Shown: positions 48,057 through 60,560, counted from the stretch's first letter. The stretch is 64,000 nucleotides of DNA from Vanilla planifolia (GCA_023846275.1 CM043874.1:31717630-31781629), one strand, 5' to 3'. Made by a program: numbers and translations. Notes: generated by a model from the sequence alone, not told the origin.

Positions 48057-50379
48057 ATAAAATTAGGTGGTGCCATTATAATTACTTAAATAAACACCCA
48101 AAGGATTTGGAAATAGTTAGCATATAATAACAAAGATAACATAAACCTACATGAGTAATAACATCACAATGTGGGTTAGATAATTAGATTACTATCATAC
48201 CATCCACAAACATGTTCTATCCTATATGTGAATATTCATCTATTCACTTTCCCTTTATGTTCTATCTTGGGTATACAACATATATTCCAAGTAATCACAT
48301 GCTGTCTTAGCCCCTTGCAAAGACTATTTTAATAGCTAGCTGTTCTCTCATAAAATATTAGCACATCATAGCTCCAAAGATGTTTCTTTCTATATATGTT
48401 GTCATACTTTTGCTTTTATGGTTTGGTGGCCAATTGCACTTTTCTCTTTTGATGATAACATTCTGGTTTCATTATACCTTGCAATTGTAATAGTTTGTCA
48501 TCCACTGTGTTACCATTTTTATTACTACAAGTTCTCAATGCACTTCATAATTTAATAGATCTATTTACCTGTTTGGCCCTACAAGTTTGCTCAATTTCCA
48601 TCTCAATTGGTTAAACATTTCAAATTTGATAACTATAGAGCAAGCTTTACTATCATTTTTCATATATACTTTATTAAATACACTTTTATTTGCTCCTCCC
48701 ACATAACAAAGCAAAGTCACTTGGTTCCTCTTATAAATACAATCCTTAGAAACATGTTGTTCTATCTCATTGTGCATATAATATATACTTCTAGAAGGCT
48801 CATAACTATATACAATTTGCATAACAAAGCTTCCAAAATATTCAAACCTATGTGCTCTAAAATGCCTAAGAAAAAAGATGCATCGTTTATCTTCTAACTC
48901 CTTTGCATGGAATTGCTAAAATTTGAACTTTTTTCAAGCCCCATAATACATTAAATTTGAATGGCAAAGCTCATATATTTTTTGACTCTATGTAAGTTGA
49001 GTTTCTTGTGCAACAATGATGTATCGATAATTATCGGTTCGTTCTTAGCTTTTTTCACATGTAAGTGGTTCTTTTAATCCATATGCATCCAAATAGTGTT
49101 TGCTCAGCTAATATCATTAAACATTTGCTCCAATTGACAACTTAGCCTTCCATCAAGTTTGATTTCTGAGAAATAACTCTAGATGCCCTTAATTACATTA
49201 CATCTCCACCATAGTACTACACTTCTTCCATTATACTCCTACTAAATAATACACTTAAGTTCAATTTCAATGAAGCCATCTCATGTTGTCTCCCACAATT
49301 CTACAAAATAAACCCTTTCATAACATTCTTTAATGAGACCTATCCAAAGTATCCCCCGATTTTAGGTGCATATCACTTCAAAGACTTTAACTCATTCCTA
49401 TAGATATCGATCTTGCTTATTCACATTTTGACAAGCTTACTGCCACTTGCAAAGCTATTTTGAAGTTCTTGTAGCATGTTCCCCCTCAAAAATATACCCA
49501 AATTGTTATACTTTTCCCAATATGTTTCAAATAAGCGACCTCCATGTGACAGTAAGTAGTGAAGTATCGATACACAACCCATCTCAATTGTTTTCTATAG
49601 TGGTGGCACAATTGCAATTTTTGTACAACAACCAAAATTACAACAAAATTCAATCACACCATAAGATCATCAAGAATAAGGAAGTAGCAAACATTACTAA
49701 AGCTAGTTCTCCTATATATAGTTTTTAATATTTTGAAATTAAACATCCAAACTTCTAGGGTGTAACATCACCCTTTAATCCATATCATGTGCATTGTATA
49801 ACTACATTATTCCAAGGGGTGTTTACCCACATCTTGAGATATGGCTGGCTCCTTTATGGTGAGTTAGCTAGCATTCTCCTCATCTTTAACCTATGTACTT
49901 GAGGAATACTCCATGCTTAATTACAATTGCACTTAGACCTCTCTTACACTTTTAAGCTCATTAAGCCCTTCTTCGTCTTCTATATTTAAGTTTTTAATGT
50001 TTTCTTTCTCTTCCAACATCTTAGTTTTAGGAACCCACTCAAGTGTTGATGTTCCTCCTTTTCTCCCATCAACTTTGGACCTTGACCTCCTTATATATCT
50101 TGGTTTTATAATTCTTTCCAACTTTCCTCCCCAAATATTCTTCTACTTTCTTTTGAATTTGAAATTCCAAATCCTCCTCAATTGTGCCTTTTGAAATAAT
50201 CATTACTTTTCTGAGCTGTACTACTATCCATGGTCTTAAACCATGACACCTATTCTCTCACTAGCACTTTTTTTTATCTTTGTCAACTTGGTAATGAGTT
50301 TCCTCTATAAGTTAGATTTTTTTTGCATAAGTAACAATAGGAGCATTTTGCATTAACATACTAGATGGAGACATTTTAG

Positions 50380-50610
50380 ATGCATGGCCAATATTCCTAA
50401 AAGTAAAGATAATCAAGGGAAACACATCTTACTGAAATCTTTTAAATGACTTACTCCAAATTCTTTTGAGCCACTTGCCTACTTTAAGTGGTTTTGATAA
50501 GTCAAATATTGCACAAGCTCTAGTAAGGGATGACTTCTCCATATCAATCATCTATTCATCTATTAATATTGGTTTCTTAAATGCTTTAGCTATTTGGGGA
50601 ATATTCTTCG
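50380..50610 (-). pseudogene. LINE E ORF1 DUF4283-like segment and zinc-knuckle remnant
   Basis: The minus strand reads PITKNIPQIAKAFKKPILID, then MEKSSLTRACAIFDLSKPLK, VGKWLKRIWSKSFKRF and IIFTFRNIGHASKM. This is the conserved plant LINE ORF1 segment with IGxxxGKxIxID, RACVxxDLSKPL and the start of the CCHC knuckle (all Cys lost, His kept). Only two stops are visible over ~75 codons, so this is one of the better preserved coding blocks. Confidence 0.88.
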
Positions 50611-50613
50611 TAA

Positions 50614-50880
50614 TTGGGTTTTCATGGGAAGCAAGATCATAAGGTTGAAACTTACATAAGTTGACAAATGGGCACCTCAAGAGTATTGCCTATGGCTTAA
50701 TTTAACTCAACACAAAAAATCTTATGAGGTCCAAACATAGTAAGAATTGATAGATTGAGAGCTTCTTCTTAATTCCATAATTGGTGATGCATGGCCATTC
50801 TTTGTTGGTGGAGAGATTTGTCAATTTAATTTATTTAACAAGACCTTTACTTGCTAAAGTTTATGCTAGCCACATGCCAC
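50614..50880 (+). pseudogene. 18S rRNA pseudogene 3' part, first block (copy 3)
   Basis: Resumes at GGGTTTTCATGGGAAGCAAG followed by ATCATAAGGTTGAAACTTAC (canonical GGGTTCCGGGGGGAGTATGG then TCGCAAGGCTGAAACTTAAA). The 18S bases from GGGTT to AAGGCT are thus present on both sides of the D+E insertion. Continues through GGGCACCTCAAGAGTATTGC, GGCTTAATTTAACTCAACAC and GATGCATGGCCATTCTTTGT to about canonical nt 1390. Confidence 0.93.
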
Positions 50881-51494
50881 CTTTGGGTTCTAAGGGAGCA
50901 TGATTACGAGGCTGAAACTTAAATAAATTGATAAAAAGAAACCACGAGTACAGTAGTTGAGCTTGAAACTTACTTTCACTTTAAAAATGCAAATTTGTCA
51001 GCTCCAGACATAGCAAGGATTGATAGATTAAGTGCCCTTTGATGATTTTATTGGTGAGGGTTCATTGTCATTTTCCATTGGTAGAGGCACTTTTTGGTTA
51101 ATTTTATTAAGAAATAGGTCCACAATTTTCAAAAAAGCTATGTGGGATGCAAGGCCTATGACCAACATTTTATCAGAACTATGGTTGGTTAAGTCATACA
51201 AGTTTGAGGAAATAATAGGTCTATGATGCTCTTATAAATTTTTTGTTGCACATAAAATACATTGATGTATTAAATAAGTACATTACCTTGGTTAAATGGT
51301 CTACATAATCTATAAAAATTTCATTATGATGGGAATAAATAAATGTAATTATTAGTCTTCAATGAGAAATTCCTAGCAAGTGTTAATCTTTGCGAACAAT
51401 GATTGCATAGTTGTCTTTTAAAAATAGTACTTAATGCTCTTACTAGTTGAATGGTCCAGTGAAGTGTTCAAATTGATGTGATGTTGGTAATCAC
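50881..51494 (+). pseudogene. 18S rRNA pseudogene 3' part, second block to 3' end (copy 3)
   Basis: Restarts at CTTTGGGTTCTAAGGGAGCA, repeats the preceding 18S interval, then continues through AGTTTGAGGAAATAATAGGT, TACATTGATGTATTAAATAA, AATTTCATTATGATGGGAAT, AGTCTTCAATGAGAAATTCC and TTGAATGGTCCAGTGAAGTG. It shares with copy 1 the block duplication, the missing bases in the universal CACCGCCC region (~51430) and the same 3' join to spacer. Confidence 0.93.
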
Positions 51495-52583
51495 TCAAGA
51501 CTGCTAATGTTGGAATGCGTTGTCACTTTAATAGGGACTTGGCTTGATGCATTGTGGAATTATCACATCTTGCTTGTCACTTTGGGCTTTATTTTATTCA
51601 CTTTTTGCCCAAGTCATAGTGAAGCTTCATTGGTGCAAATGGTGCTTAGCCATGTTTTTGTTGAACTTGTTGTTGCCTCTGACTGGTTTAGCACATGGTG
51701 TCAAGCCACACCTCTAAATTGTCTTTCTGTGCATGCAGAATGGCTGGCCCAAAATGTTGGACCTATTAGTTGTGGAATTGTCATTTTTTGGTGATTAACA
51801 GTGTTTCATGGTGGTTAGTCAAGTTTTGATCTTACAATTTGCCTGCATTATTGACGTTGATCTTGGACAATACATTTTGCAATTACATGAGTGTGCTCAA
51901 CATTTTGATTTTGCTTGTGTACTAATTTTAAACCATTTTAATTATTCTTTAATTGGTTCATGCCATCATAGATCATTTCCATGGTCATATCCCTTTTCTC
52001 AGGATTTTTGATACCCATGCGATGTGGGTGCTAGCTAAGGCCTTCATCCTTAGTTAATCTCTTTATTCTTTTTTTTTATATTTTTGAAGCTCTTTGGGCT
52101 AATGGAATTAGATTAGCATGAGACTCTTTTTCTCAGGAGATGTCTTTAGTGGTGTTGTACCTTATGCTTGGCTACTTTCTAATATTGTTAGTCATTTGGT
52201 GCAGGGCTTTATAATGAATTTAAACTTTCTTAAGAAGGAATTTCATATGTTTCTTCTTTTAAATGGGTTGGTTCCATTCATTTATTTCATTGACACCACA
52301 CTTCTCCTGTGTTGGAACTACAGGCACTCCATAATGCCATTGAAGATATTTTTTTTCTTGCTATCATGTCGATACAGTCATGGAAATCACCCATTGTAAT
52401 CAGCATTCTCTGCAATGGAGGGTTGTCGCCAAAGAATGCTATTGTCAAAAAGCAATGCTTAGGAACTTAGGGGATGGTATCCCAACTTGGGAGCATTCTA
52501 TCTTCCATTGTGTTGTATCATTAGACATGTTGGATGTCAGAATATGACATGAGGTGTTGCCAAGTGCCTTATTTTTTATTGAT
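51495..52583 (+). other. ETS-like spacer, copy 4, fused to 18S 3' end
   Basis: Close paralog of spacer copy 2 (23894-24987), with the same abrupt start at AAGACTGCTAATGTTGGAAT and the same landmarks: GTTGTTGCCTCTGACTGG near 51670, TCTTTCTGTGCATGCAGAAT near 51721 and ATTTTTGAAGCTCTTTGGGC near 52080. It ends at an 18S 5' end. No gene recognised. Confidence 0.75.
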
Positions 52584-53362
52584 TCTAGGTTGATCTTCAT
52601 ATTAGTACTTATGTTAAAGAGTACACCATGCACGTGTAAGTATCAACAATTTACAAATGAGAAACTATGAATAGCTTAATAAAGCAGTAATTATTTTTTT
52701 GATGATACATGCTAGTTGGATTACTATAGTAATTTTAAGGCTAATATATGCTTCAAACTTGGACTTTTAGAAGGGATACATTTTGTTTGGCAAAAGCTTG
52801 ATGCACCCTTTCTCTCAATACCTTAATGATTCATGATTTCTTGTTAGATTGCACGGCCTCTATGTCTGTGAAGCATCATTCAAATTTCTTCTCTATTAAC
52901 TTTGTACTGTAGGATATGGGCCTACCAAGATGGTGATGGGTGATGGAGAATTAGGATTGGATTTCATTAAGGGAGCCTACAAAATGGAAATCACATCTAT
53001 GGATGGTGGCAAGTACACAAATTACTTGATCCTAACATGAGATAAGAAGAATAATTAAGCTCCTTGAGTCTAAAAATTTCAATGAGTTTATAATCTAAAT
53101 CCCTTAATGGAGATCCATTGGAGGGCATGTATGGTGCTAGGGATGTTTTCATTTGAAAGGTGAATCATTGCAATAATATTTGACAAGGATTTTTTTATTA
53201 ATCAATAATTGAAGTTTGGGCTGAAAGACTAATAGATACCATCCTACTCTCAACCATAAAAATATTGATGAAAAATTAGTAGATGTTAGACATTGGACTC
53301 CATATGCACCTTATAAGAAATCAAAGTATTTGGGTTTCTTGATGAAGCAATTGTTGAATCCT
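52584..53362 (+). pseudogene. 18S rRNA pseudogene, 5' part (copy 4, internally deleted)
   Basis: Starts TCTAGGTTGATCTTCATATT and continues through CACCATGCACGTGTAAGTAT, GCTTAATAAAGCAGTAATTA, GATTGCACGGCCTCTATG, GCATCATTCAAATTTCTTCT, GGCCTACCAAGATGGTGATG and TAAATCCCTTAATGGAGATC. After GGAGGGCATGTATGGTGCTA it jumps ~400 canonical bases to GATGTTTTCATTTGAAAGGT, the same deletion as copy 2. It ends at the common LINE break point. Confidence 0.93.
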
Positions 53363-53579
53363 ACATCATACTCTTCTTAGAGAGGTTCATGCATAATGAC
53401 AAAGGTGAAATGGTTTATGAAGGGGCATTCCAAAATTCTAAGAAAAAAACAAAAGTGTGAGATGAGGGATCCAGTGTATAATGTTGTCATGCTCGCAGTT
53501 TGTTTGCAAATTGTTTTAAACACTGCATACCATTAATATATGTAATAGCACTATGGTATGTTCTTCTTTTCTGTTTAGG

Positions 53580-53860
53580 CACAAGCAATTTTTTCATGAC
53601 ATTAATGGCTATAATAAAGTTTGATTCAATCTCCACTATTTAGACATAAGGGAGTAACATTCTAAGTAGTTCCATTGCTTCAAGAGTAGCAATAATCTCT
53701 ATGCCAAAAGTAGCATAAAAGAAAATCTTTTTTGCAATAGTAATAAGTCTACATATGTCATCCCAAACAACAATGCAATTTCTAGCATTGGGATCAACCT
53801 ACATAACTACACCATAATCGATTTTAGCCCAATCCATTGGAGGAGGGATCCAATAGATGG
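53580..53860 (-). pseudogene. LINE F RNase H-region remnant
   Basis: The + strand words TTTTAGCCCAATCCATTGGA (53822) and TTCCATTGCTTCAAGAGTAG (53668) correspond to the antisense of the GWxKI domain start and of the ALxAxEAMEL-like stretch that LINE C1 keeps at 26054-26257. Frames are broken, so the assignment rests on homology to C1. Confidence 0.6.
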
Positions 53861-55349
53861 TAAAACTAGCTCGTCATGGCTACATGAGCTCCTTTTTAAA
53901 AAAGTTGGAGTTTTGTTACTAGTAGTAGTAATAGTAGCAATTTGAATATCTTTCAAAGCATAGTTGAATTAAAAGCCCTATCCTCTTGTTCTTCTATATT
54001 CTTATAAAGACAAGAGTGAAATAATGCCAAAGCAATGAGCTTAATTATATGACAAGCAATAATGACCTACATAGTTAAATACATTTAGTTACGAAGCTTA
54101 ATTAATGAAGTAACATCCTTGTCATTTACTTGACCGAATGTGAAACTGTCATTTACAAAGTTCCTGGAAAATAATTCATTCGTACTATAGTACTACCATG
54201 AGCAATATAGCAAATCTCTACTCACATTCATTGACAAAAGCTTTGACATCTCAATCCCTCATGCATGATGTTAAGGGCGAGTAAAATGTAGATTTAACAT
54301 TAATCTCCATAAGAAATTGCTAACCCAAGGCAATACCTACACTTTCAAAATCCACTTGCCCCTTATTATCAAAATTCTAGACCGTATGCATGCTGTTTTG
54401 AATGGTCATTGAGTTCAATGCCTTATCGTCACTCAACTGCAATCACAACACATGTCTTTCATTTGATTTAGCCCAAGGGAAATGCACAATACAAAATATC
54501 AAACTAAATGAGAACAAACTCTCTATTTTTTGTGATCCCACAAACAATGCCCCATAACCAACTCCATTATAGGTGTAAGATGGTCCACCTCCATGTTGCT
54601 ATTTGTTGGACACAATGAAATAGGAAGGATGACAAGCTGATCAACTAACAAGAATGAAATTGAATTTAAGAAGGATGCCACGCCAATTGCCCAAATAGAA
54701 CAAAAGTAAATTACTCACGACAATACTCTAAATAGTATTTCTTATTATCCATGTGATTGTAATATTGACTAACTTACACATATGAGCGCATCACATGGAA
54801 TATAAAAAGTATTGCTCAACATGAAATACTCTAACTTCAAGGATTGAATCCATAAACAGACTTCCCAAGCAATAAGTAGTCATGTTTCATAGTCATTGCT
54901 AATTGCTAGGTCAAGAAACTCTAGATTTTGAGTCCTTTATAATTCTTAAGAAGATTTATTAGGTCACAATAGGAATAATATATTATGCCACAATACTTTG
55001 AACTCCTCTATAAGTTAAAGAACATCAAATTCCCCACCTCTATAATTGTATCACTTTGAATAAATAAATAAGCTAAATAATTCAAAAGAATAGTAGGTAA
55101 CACAAAGTTTATCATGATAATGCATCCTTTCATCCATAGTTACCTAATAATCCATCTTAGTACATGATGTTAACATAATTATTAATGAAATTGAAGTCTT
55201 TTTTTTATAGTTTAGTTGTTGCAATTAGTATGCCAAGATATTTTACTTAAGTAGTTGACATATATTTAATTTTCTTATATCATCTTCTTCACTTATATTC
55301 CATTCCCATGTTAAAAAATACTCTAGATTTGTTAGGATTGGCATACTGG

Positions 55350-56250
55350 CTAGAGTCACTCCAATACTACTCTATAATATATCAAATAGTCCTTATTATG
55401 ACATAAGTTGTAGGTGTAAAAGCATGATATCATTACTATATAAAAGTTGTGTTATCATAAGATGGGATATTCTAATCTTGACCCAATCAAAGCAATGTCC
55501 GCATGTTTGTATTGAATAAGTCAAAATAAACATTTATCGAAAATAGTAAAAAGGTATGATAGGAGAAGACATCCCTACTTCAGACGTCCTATTGCTTCAA
55601 TACATTATGGATTATTAGCTTTAAACATAATCCCAAATCTCAATACATTAATATAGTCCTCAATCCAATCACACCAAAGAGTTGAGTACTACAAAATTTT
55701 TAGCATATCCAACACTAATTTCAAGTTAATCTTATTATAAGACTAGTCATATATAACTTTAGTGCCATCAAACCTTCTTTAAAAATAGAAAATGTATCCA
55801 TATAGTCATTTCTTGTGTCAAGAATATATTATCTAATACAAAATAGCCTAATGCAAAACATAATTGTTTCCAGATAATAATGTCAGGAAGCATCATCTTC
55901 AGTCTAGGAACCAAAAGTTTGGTCACAATTTCGTGAATAACACTATAGAGGCTAATGGCATTGAATGGTTGGGTTTAGATGCATCATGAACTTTATGAAT
56001 AAGAATGACTAGAACGGCTTTGAAATGTTTGGGCATAAAGTTTTCTTTAACAAATTCTCTCACATCTTTGACGATATCTATTTGTGTTATGTTCTAATAA
56101 CCATGCACAAACTTAGTAGAGATGTCATCCACACTAGAAGTTTTATTTCATTTGATGGATAATATTGTACTTCTAACCTCATCATCACCAATTAAAGTCA
56201 TAAGTGAGACCACATATTCATTTTTTATAGTTCTCAAAGTCCAAAAGGTT
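55350..56250 (-). pseudogene. LINE F reverse transcriptase remnant
   Basis: Around 55480-55430 the minus strand reads RISHLMITQLLYSNDIMLL, the YxDD box with the first catalytic Asp changed to Asn (YSND). Upstream at ~56000-56130 it carries the antisense of the FFxxxxMPKxFKAVLVILI-type N-terminal RT block. Intermediate motifs are frame-shifted. Confidence 0.82.
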
Positions 56251-56999
56251 AAGGGAGGCATATATTGCCCATGGCTACACCACTTCTTGCCAAAAGAGCT
56301 ATATACCAATGTATTTGACCTCAATTAAGGAAGTCACTAATTCCCCACTTCTATTTTTACATTGGTGGATATAATTGCTTTCGAATGTACGAGTTACTAA
56401 TTCTTCAAAAAATTCATTTTCATGACCCCAAAGGTGAACTAATGTAGCTGAACACACTATCCTATCATGATCAAGCTTCTTCTAAAGACATGACATTATA
56501 ATTGCAAACAATACATTGTGCCATAAGATTTTGTTTAAGCATAGTTAAGTTGTTTATATATTTCTTAAGTTAAAGCTCCTCGATTTCCTATCCTAATTGG
56601 AGTAGCTTACAAAGGATATTACCAAGTTTAGCTTCGACCATTTATTCAATGCTAACAAGGATTTCCTAAATTTAGGGGACAAAATGTCCATGGGGCTACC
56701 TCTAATAGTCTTTTTGCATTCTATATAAACAACATTTGTTGGCTGTTGAAAGGATAACTAGATGCTTTCAAAATGGTTTCTTCTATTAATTTTACCTCTA
56801 AGGATTTTCTAAACATTATAAGTAGTGGGTAGTGGTTCGAGCTAATCTGGAAGGTGTATCTTAGTGGTACTCAAGAAGGTTTGCATACCATCAATATTCA
56901 TGGATGTTCTATCTATATCGACATTCCCCTCCTTACTATCACACTAAGTAAAGTGATTCCCAAAAAAACCAGCTTAGTTAGATTTTAATCATGAATGAT

Positions 57000-57980
57000 G
57001 TTAGACAACTCATACTGAGCCTATGGCCTACTAAATTTCTTTCCTCTTTTTCTCTTCTTATGCAAGGCAATTAAACCATCTACAATAATTAATGTTCCAC
57101 CGAGATTTGTAGTATTTCTAATTTGGTCCCAACTAATCGACTACTAATATAATCTTTTGATGGATATGAAGCACAACATTACCAAATCTCATTACTATCT
57201 AATCTAGTTGGAATAGTAAACACCTATTAAAAGTAATCCATAATCTTAAGCTTGAAACAATTTCTCCAAAATACTATAATGCCCCTAGATAGCCCAGATG
57301 AGCATTGCAATTAATTCTTATTCATTCCCAACGACCAATCCACCTCATGTTAATTATAGGTCTTCACATGTGTTTCCAACAAGATAACTATAAAGGACCT
57401 ATTCACCCTTACATTGTACTTCAATTATCGATGAGATTTTGTATCTTTAATCACGTTGATATTCAATACTAAAAAAGAGATCATAATTGATTGGTAAAAA
57501 TACATTTCCTCTGAGCATGACAAATACCATTACCACACTTCCTATCCATGCTAAATTTTCATTTTATGAGCATAACTATTCTAGTGCCACCCATACAACT
57601 AAGCAAAGTCATGAAATTACTCACAAAATTTTGAAACAACAAGCCTTCGTAAATAATTTTCTAGAAGTTTGTAGTCAATAAAATATAACTCAATTGAAAA
57701 TGTGTTCCTTTGGTCAAACAAAAATAACATATAACCCATCCCATAAGCACAGTCATCAAGTAATGATTTGAAACCCATTCGATCTAGCAGCAACCAACAA
57801 TCATAGTCCAATAATACTGCTTTCAGGCCAATTTTACATTTAGATCAAGCTTACAAGATGTATTTGACTTCCAAATCTTTCCTTTTTGTATTTGAATGAA
57901 CCTATAACTTTGGAACTAGTTAAGTATATTCAAAGCTACACTCAACCTTCAATCTTATTACAAAGAATTCCAATTTCATA
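57000..57980 (-). pseudogene. LINE F endonuclease remnant
   Basis: The interval runs from the endonuclease start equivalent near 57975 (the + strand AGAATTCCAATTTCATACC, matching LINE C1 26240-26262) down to the RT. The 64-codon frame 57811-57617 begins MDYDCWLLLDRMGFKSLL, resembling the degenerate middle of the endonuclease in these copies. Catalytic residues cannot be identified. Confidence 0.5.
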
Positions 57981-58019
57981 CCTAAACTAGAAGTTAAATT
58001 CTAGTGCCAAACCATGTTA

Positions 58020-59860
58020 TGGCATTTAAAAAAAATTACTCCCATCCATGCACATCATTGAGTCCAATTGAAATAATTGTGAAGTTTTAGCATAGAAACA
58101 ATCATGACACAACCAATAATATATCCTAAACTTTGTACATACAAGAAATAAACTATTCTCATCTCAGATGTATTTGTAACTATTGCTTGATGTATTACTC
58201 CCCACACCTTTGAACAAATTATTTGTATGCCTTCCACAGAAAAGTTTAGCCTCATTGATCGCAAATTCTTAAATAAAGTACAAAATAGCCAAAGTTGAGT
58301 GAGCAAAGACACAAATGACATGAAATATTCACCTTAAATAGAACACACATAATGCAACATCTTTCTAATAGAAAATTCTATGGACTTTGACAAGACCCCT
58401 CCACCATTCTTACCCTATAGTTCTATTCATAGTAGGGATGATTGTTGAATGCCATTTCATTTAAATACTGATTTTTTCATACAAAGCTAGGACTCTAAAC
58501 CATAAAGATGTTCTTCTTATTAATACTCTTTAGCCTCATGAAGATAGCCACGAGTCTAGTTTGAAAAAGGAGATCACACCCATACAAACATTTTGGATGA
58601 AGTTCATGCAAATCCACCCAATTAGGCTCTTTCACAAAACTAGCAAATCATAATTTCCAATTTATTTCCATTACAGTTGATTAATAGAGATAAACTCCTT
58701 TCTTACATAATAATTCTTCTAATAACTAGCCAAGGCCAAGGCATGTTAGAATTTCTTCTTAAAATCTATCGTGCCATATAGTTTCTTAATCATTCTTGCA
58801 TAAAGTACTACCTTAAGTATTGTACTCCTTATTTCTTATCTAAAATGAGCCTCTTTTAATGATGAAGGAGAAACTTGCAAAGCTCCTGAAAGCCATAGCT
58901 ATTGTCAAAATAAATAAAGCTTTCCCCCTTCTCATAGCTGTAGCCAAGCTTGAGCTTATCCCTTTTATCAAACAATGATATAAGTCCAAAATAAGTTATC
59001 AAAACATCCAAATTGTACATGTAAGCTTCATGCAACTAGCATAAATGTGATAGAACAATCAATATCTTTGTCCCTAACTACCCCAACCATAGTGATCTTT
59101 ATCCACATCAAGGTAAATCTATAAGCAATCCCAAATTTTCTTTCAAAGTGTTCCCAATAATAGCATAACCAAATAGTACTCTAAATTTCTTGGAGAGGTG
59201 AGGTCACTGCTTAATGCTTAGACTCATCCTTTGTTCACTATCTTGTCTACCTTTTTACTTTTAACTTTTATAAATTAGCTAGGAGTTCTCCCTCCCTATA
59301 TTAATTTTTGTTTTCATAAACTTAACAAAAATCATTCCACAATGCCACAATGCCTCTTGCCCTTTTCCCAAGCTCATAGTCTAACCATAGCATTGCATGA
59401 ATTTGAATTACGTCAGAGTTCTATCTGTTGCTCCAAATTTTTCTGATAAGTATGTGTAGAATTGATAATGTCTTTCACCACATCATTATAATTGATGGAC
59501 TTAGCATTTTATTAGTAATAGGATGGCCCACTCCCTGATGTTTTCTCTTTGATACCCATTCAACCATTAGTTTACCCCCATTATGTCCCTCTTGCTTGGT
59601 GGAGCCATTCCCCTTTCCATTTCTTCTATCACATACTCATATTTGTATTCTGTTTGTACTTACCTTCTTTTATCTTTACTTACTATAGTCCTCTACTATT
59701 ATGATGTTGCAATTAGCTTTTTTTTCCTTGGTTGGAGTACCTACCAAGGTGGTAGTCCTTATCCTTTCTCATCATGCTTCTCTATAATCGTTTGCATCAA
59801 AACAACTTCCTTATTTTTATCATGATTAGATCTACATTCAAAGGACATGATTCCTTTATT
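58020..59860 (-). pseudogene. LINE F inter-ORF region
   Basis: Parallel to LINE C1 26.3-28.1 kb with indels. The + strand open frame 59583-59825 is similar over most of its length to 27889-28074 in C1 (shared YYYDA/V-IS-FF-GWST block), but it is the antisense shadow of the LINE and its similarity reflects duplication, not coding selection. Confidence 0.6.
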
Positions 59861-59879
59861 GCCATGATAGTATGTATAG

Positions 59880-60560
59880 ATTTACTTGGTGTATATGCAA
59901 GTCCCATCTTTCCACACTTGCAGCAAATTGTGGGTAATCCTTTATGCACAAACTATTAAAAAGATTGTCCCAAGAGTCTATTAATCTATAGCCATATTCT
60001 AAGCTTTTTTGAAAGTTTCATTCTAATGCACTTTATGGAAAAGGATGATCTCTATATATATCTCATCCAGTCAAGGAGATGAATAAGATCCCCTACAACT
60101 TTAGCATTGTGTAAAATATTCTATGTCTTAGTACATAAGTGGGAGCTCTAGAAAATGTATATAGATCAAACCACACAACCTCTCTAAAGTACTGACTTTA
60201 AATTGAGTGGTCCATATGTCTAACCCAAATCAAAGGATAGTAAACTAGCATGGTCCACCCAACTAAACATGATATTTAGTTGTAGTTGAATCAAAGTGCA
60301 AATCAAAACATCTAGTGGACAAGTTTAGAACCCAAAAGTCTCTTAAATGGCCACATGTGTGTTGTACTGTTCTAGCTATCCATTGAATGGAAAAATAGCC
60401 ATCATATGTTCTAAACAGGTGAATATGAATTAGTTGTTCACATGCCTCATTTGATAGATATATATAATTATTAAGCATGAAGAACATATCCTTTGGTACT
60501 AACATCTTAACATGTAAATTGTTTGGTCTCTTTAAGTAACTGATAGAGGGACCTTCCATT
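59880..60560 (-). pseudogene. LINE F ORF1 remnant
   Basis: The 98-codon frame 60559-60263 reads MEGPSISYLKRPNNLH, DMFFMLNNYIYLSNEA, then RTYDGYFSIQWIARTVQH and LNLSTRCFDLHF, the N-terminal DUF4283-like part of ORF1. At ~59940-59900 a broken knuckle, ICCKCGKMGLA, keeps both first Cys residues but has His changed to Leu. It is the closest paralog of the LINE C1 ORF1 frame 28877-28590. Confidence 0.8.

Larger units (their letters stand above)
45728..50613 (-). mobile_element. LINE E, plant L1-type element lacking RT
   Basis: Minus-strand element of ~4.9 kb. ORF1 DUF4283/zinc knuckle lies at 50.6-50.38 kb, endonuclease start at 48056, endonuclease to ~47.4 kb and RNase H region at 46.4-45.9 kb. 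Sequence from ~47.1 kb upward parallels LINE B from ~19.85 kb, whereas the RT segment B carries at 18.7-19.3 kb is absent. It preserves the best 5' junction with 18S. Confidence 0.88.

Noticed and set aside
59583-59825. 80-codon + strand frame similar to 27889-28074, a possible conserved gene
   Set aside because: The similarity follows from duplication of the underlying LINE, and the frame is antisense to ORF1 and the inter-ORF region.
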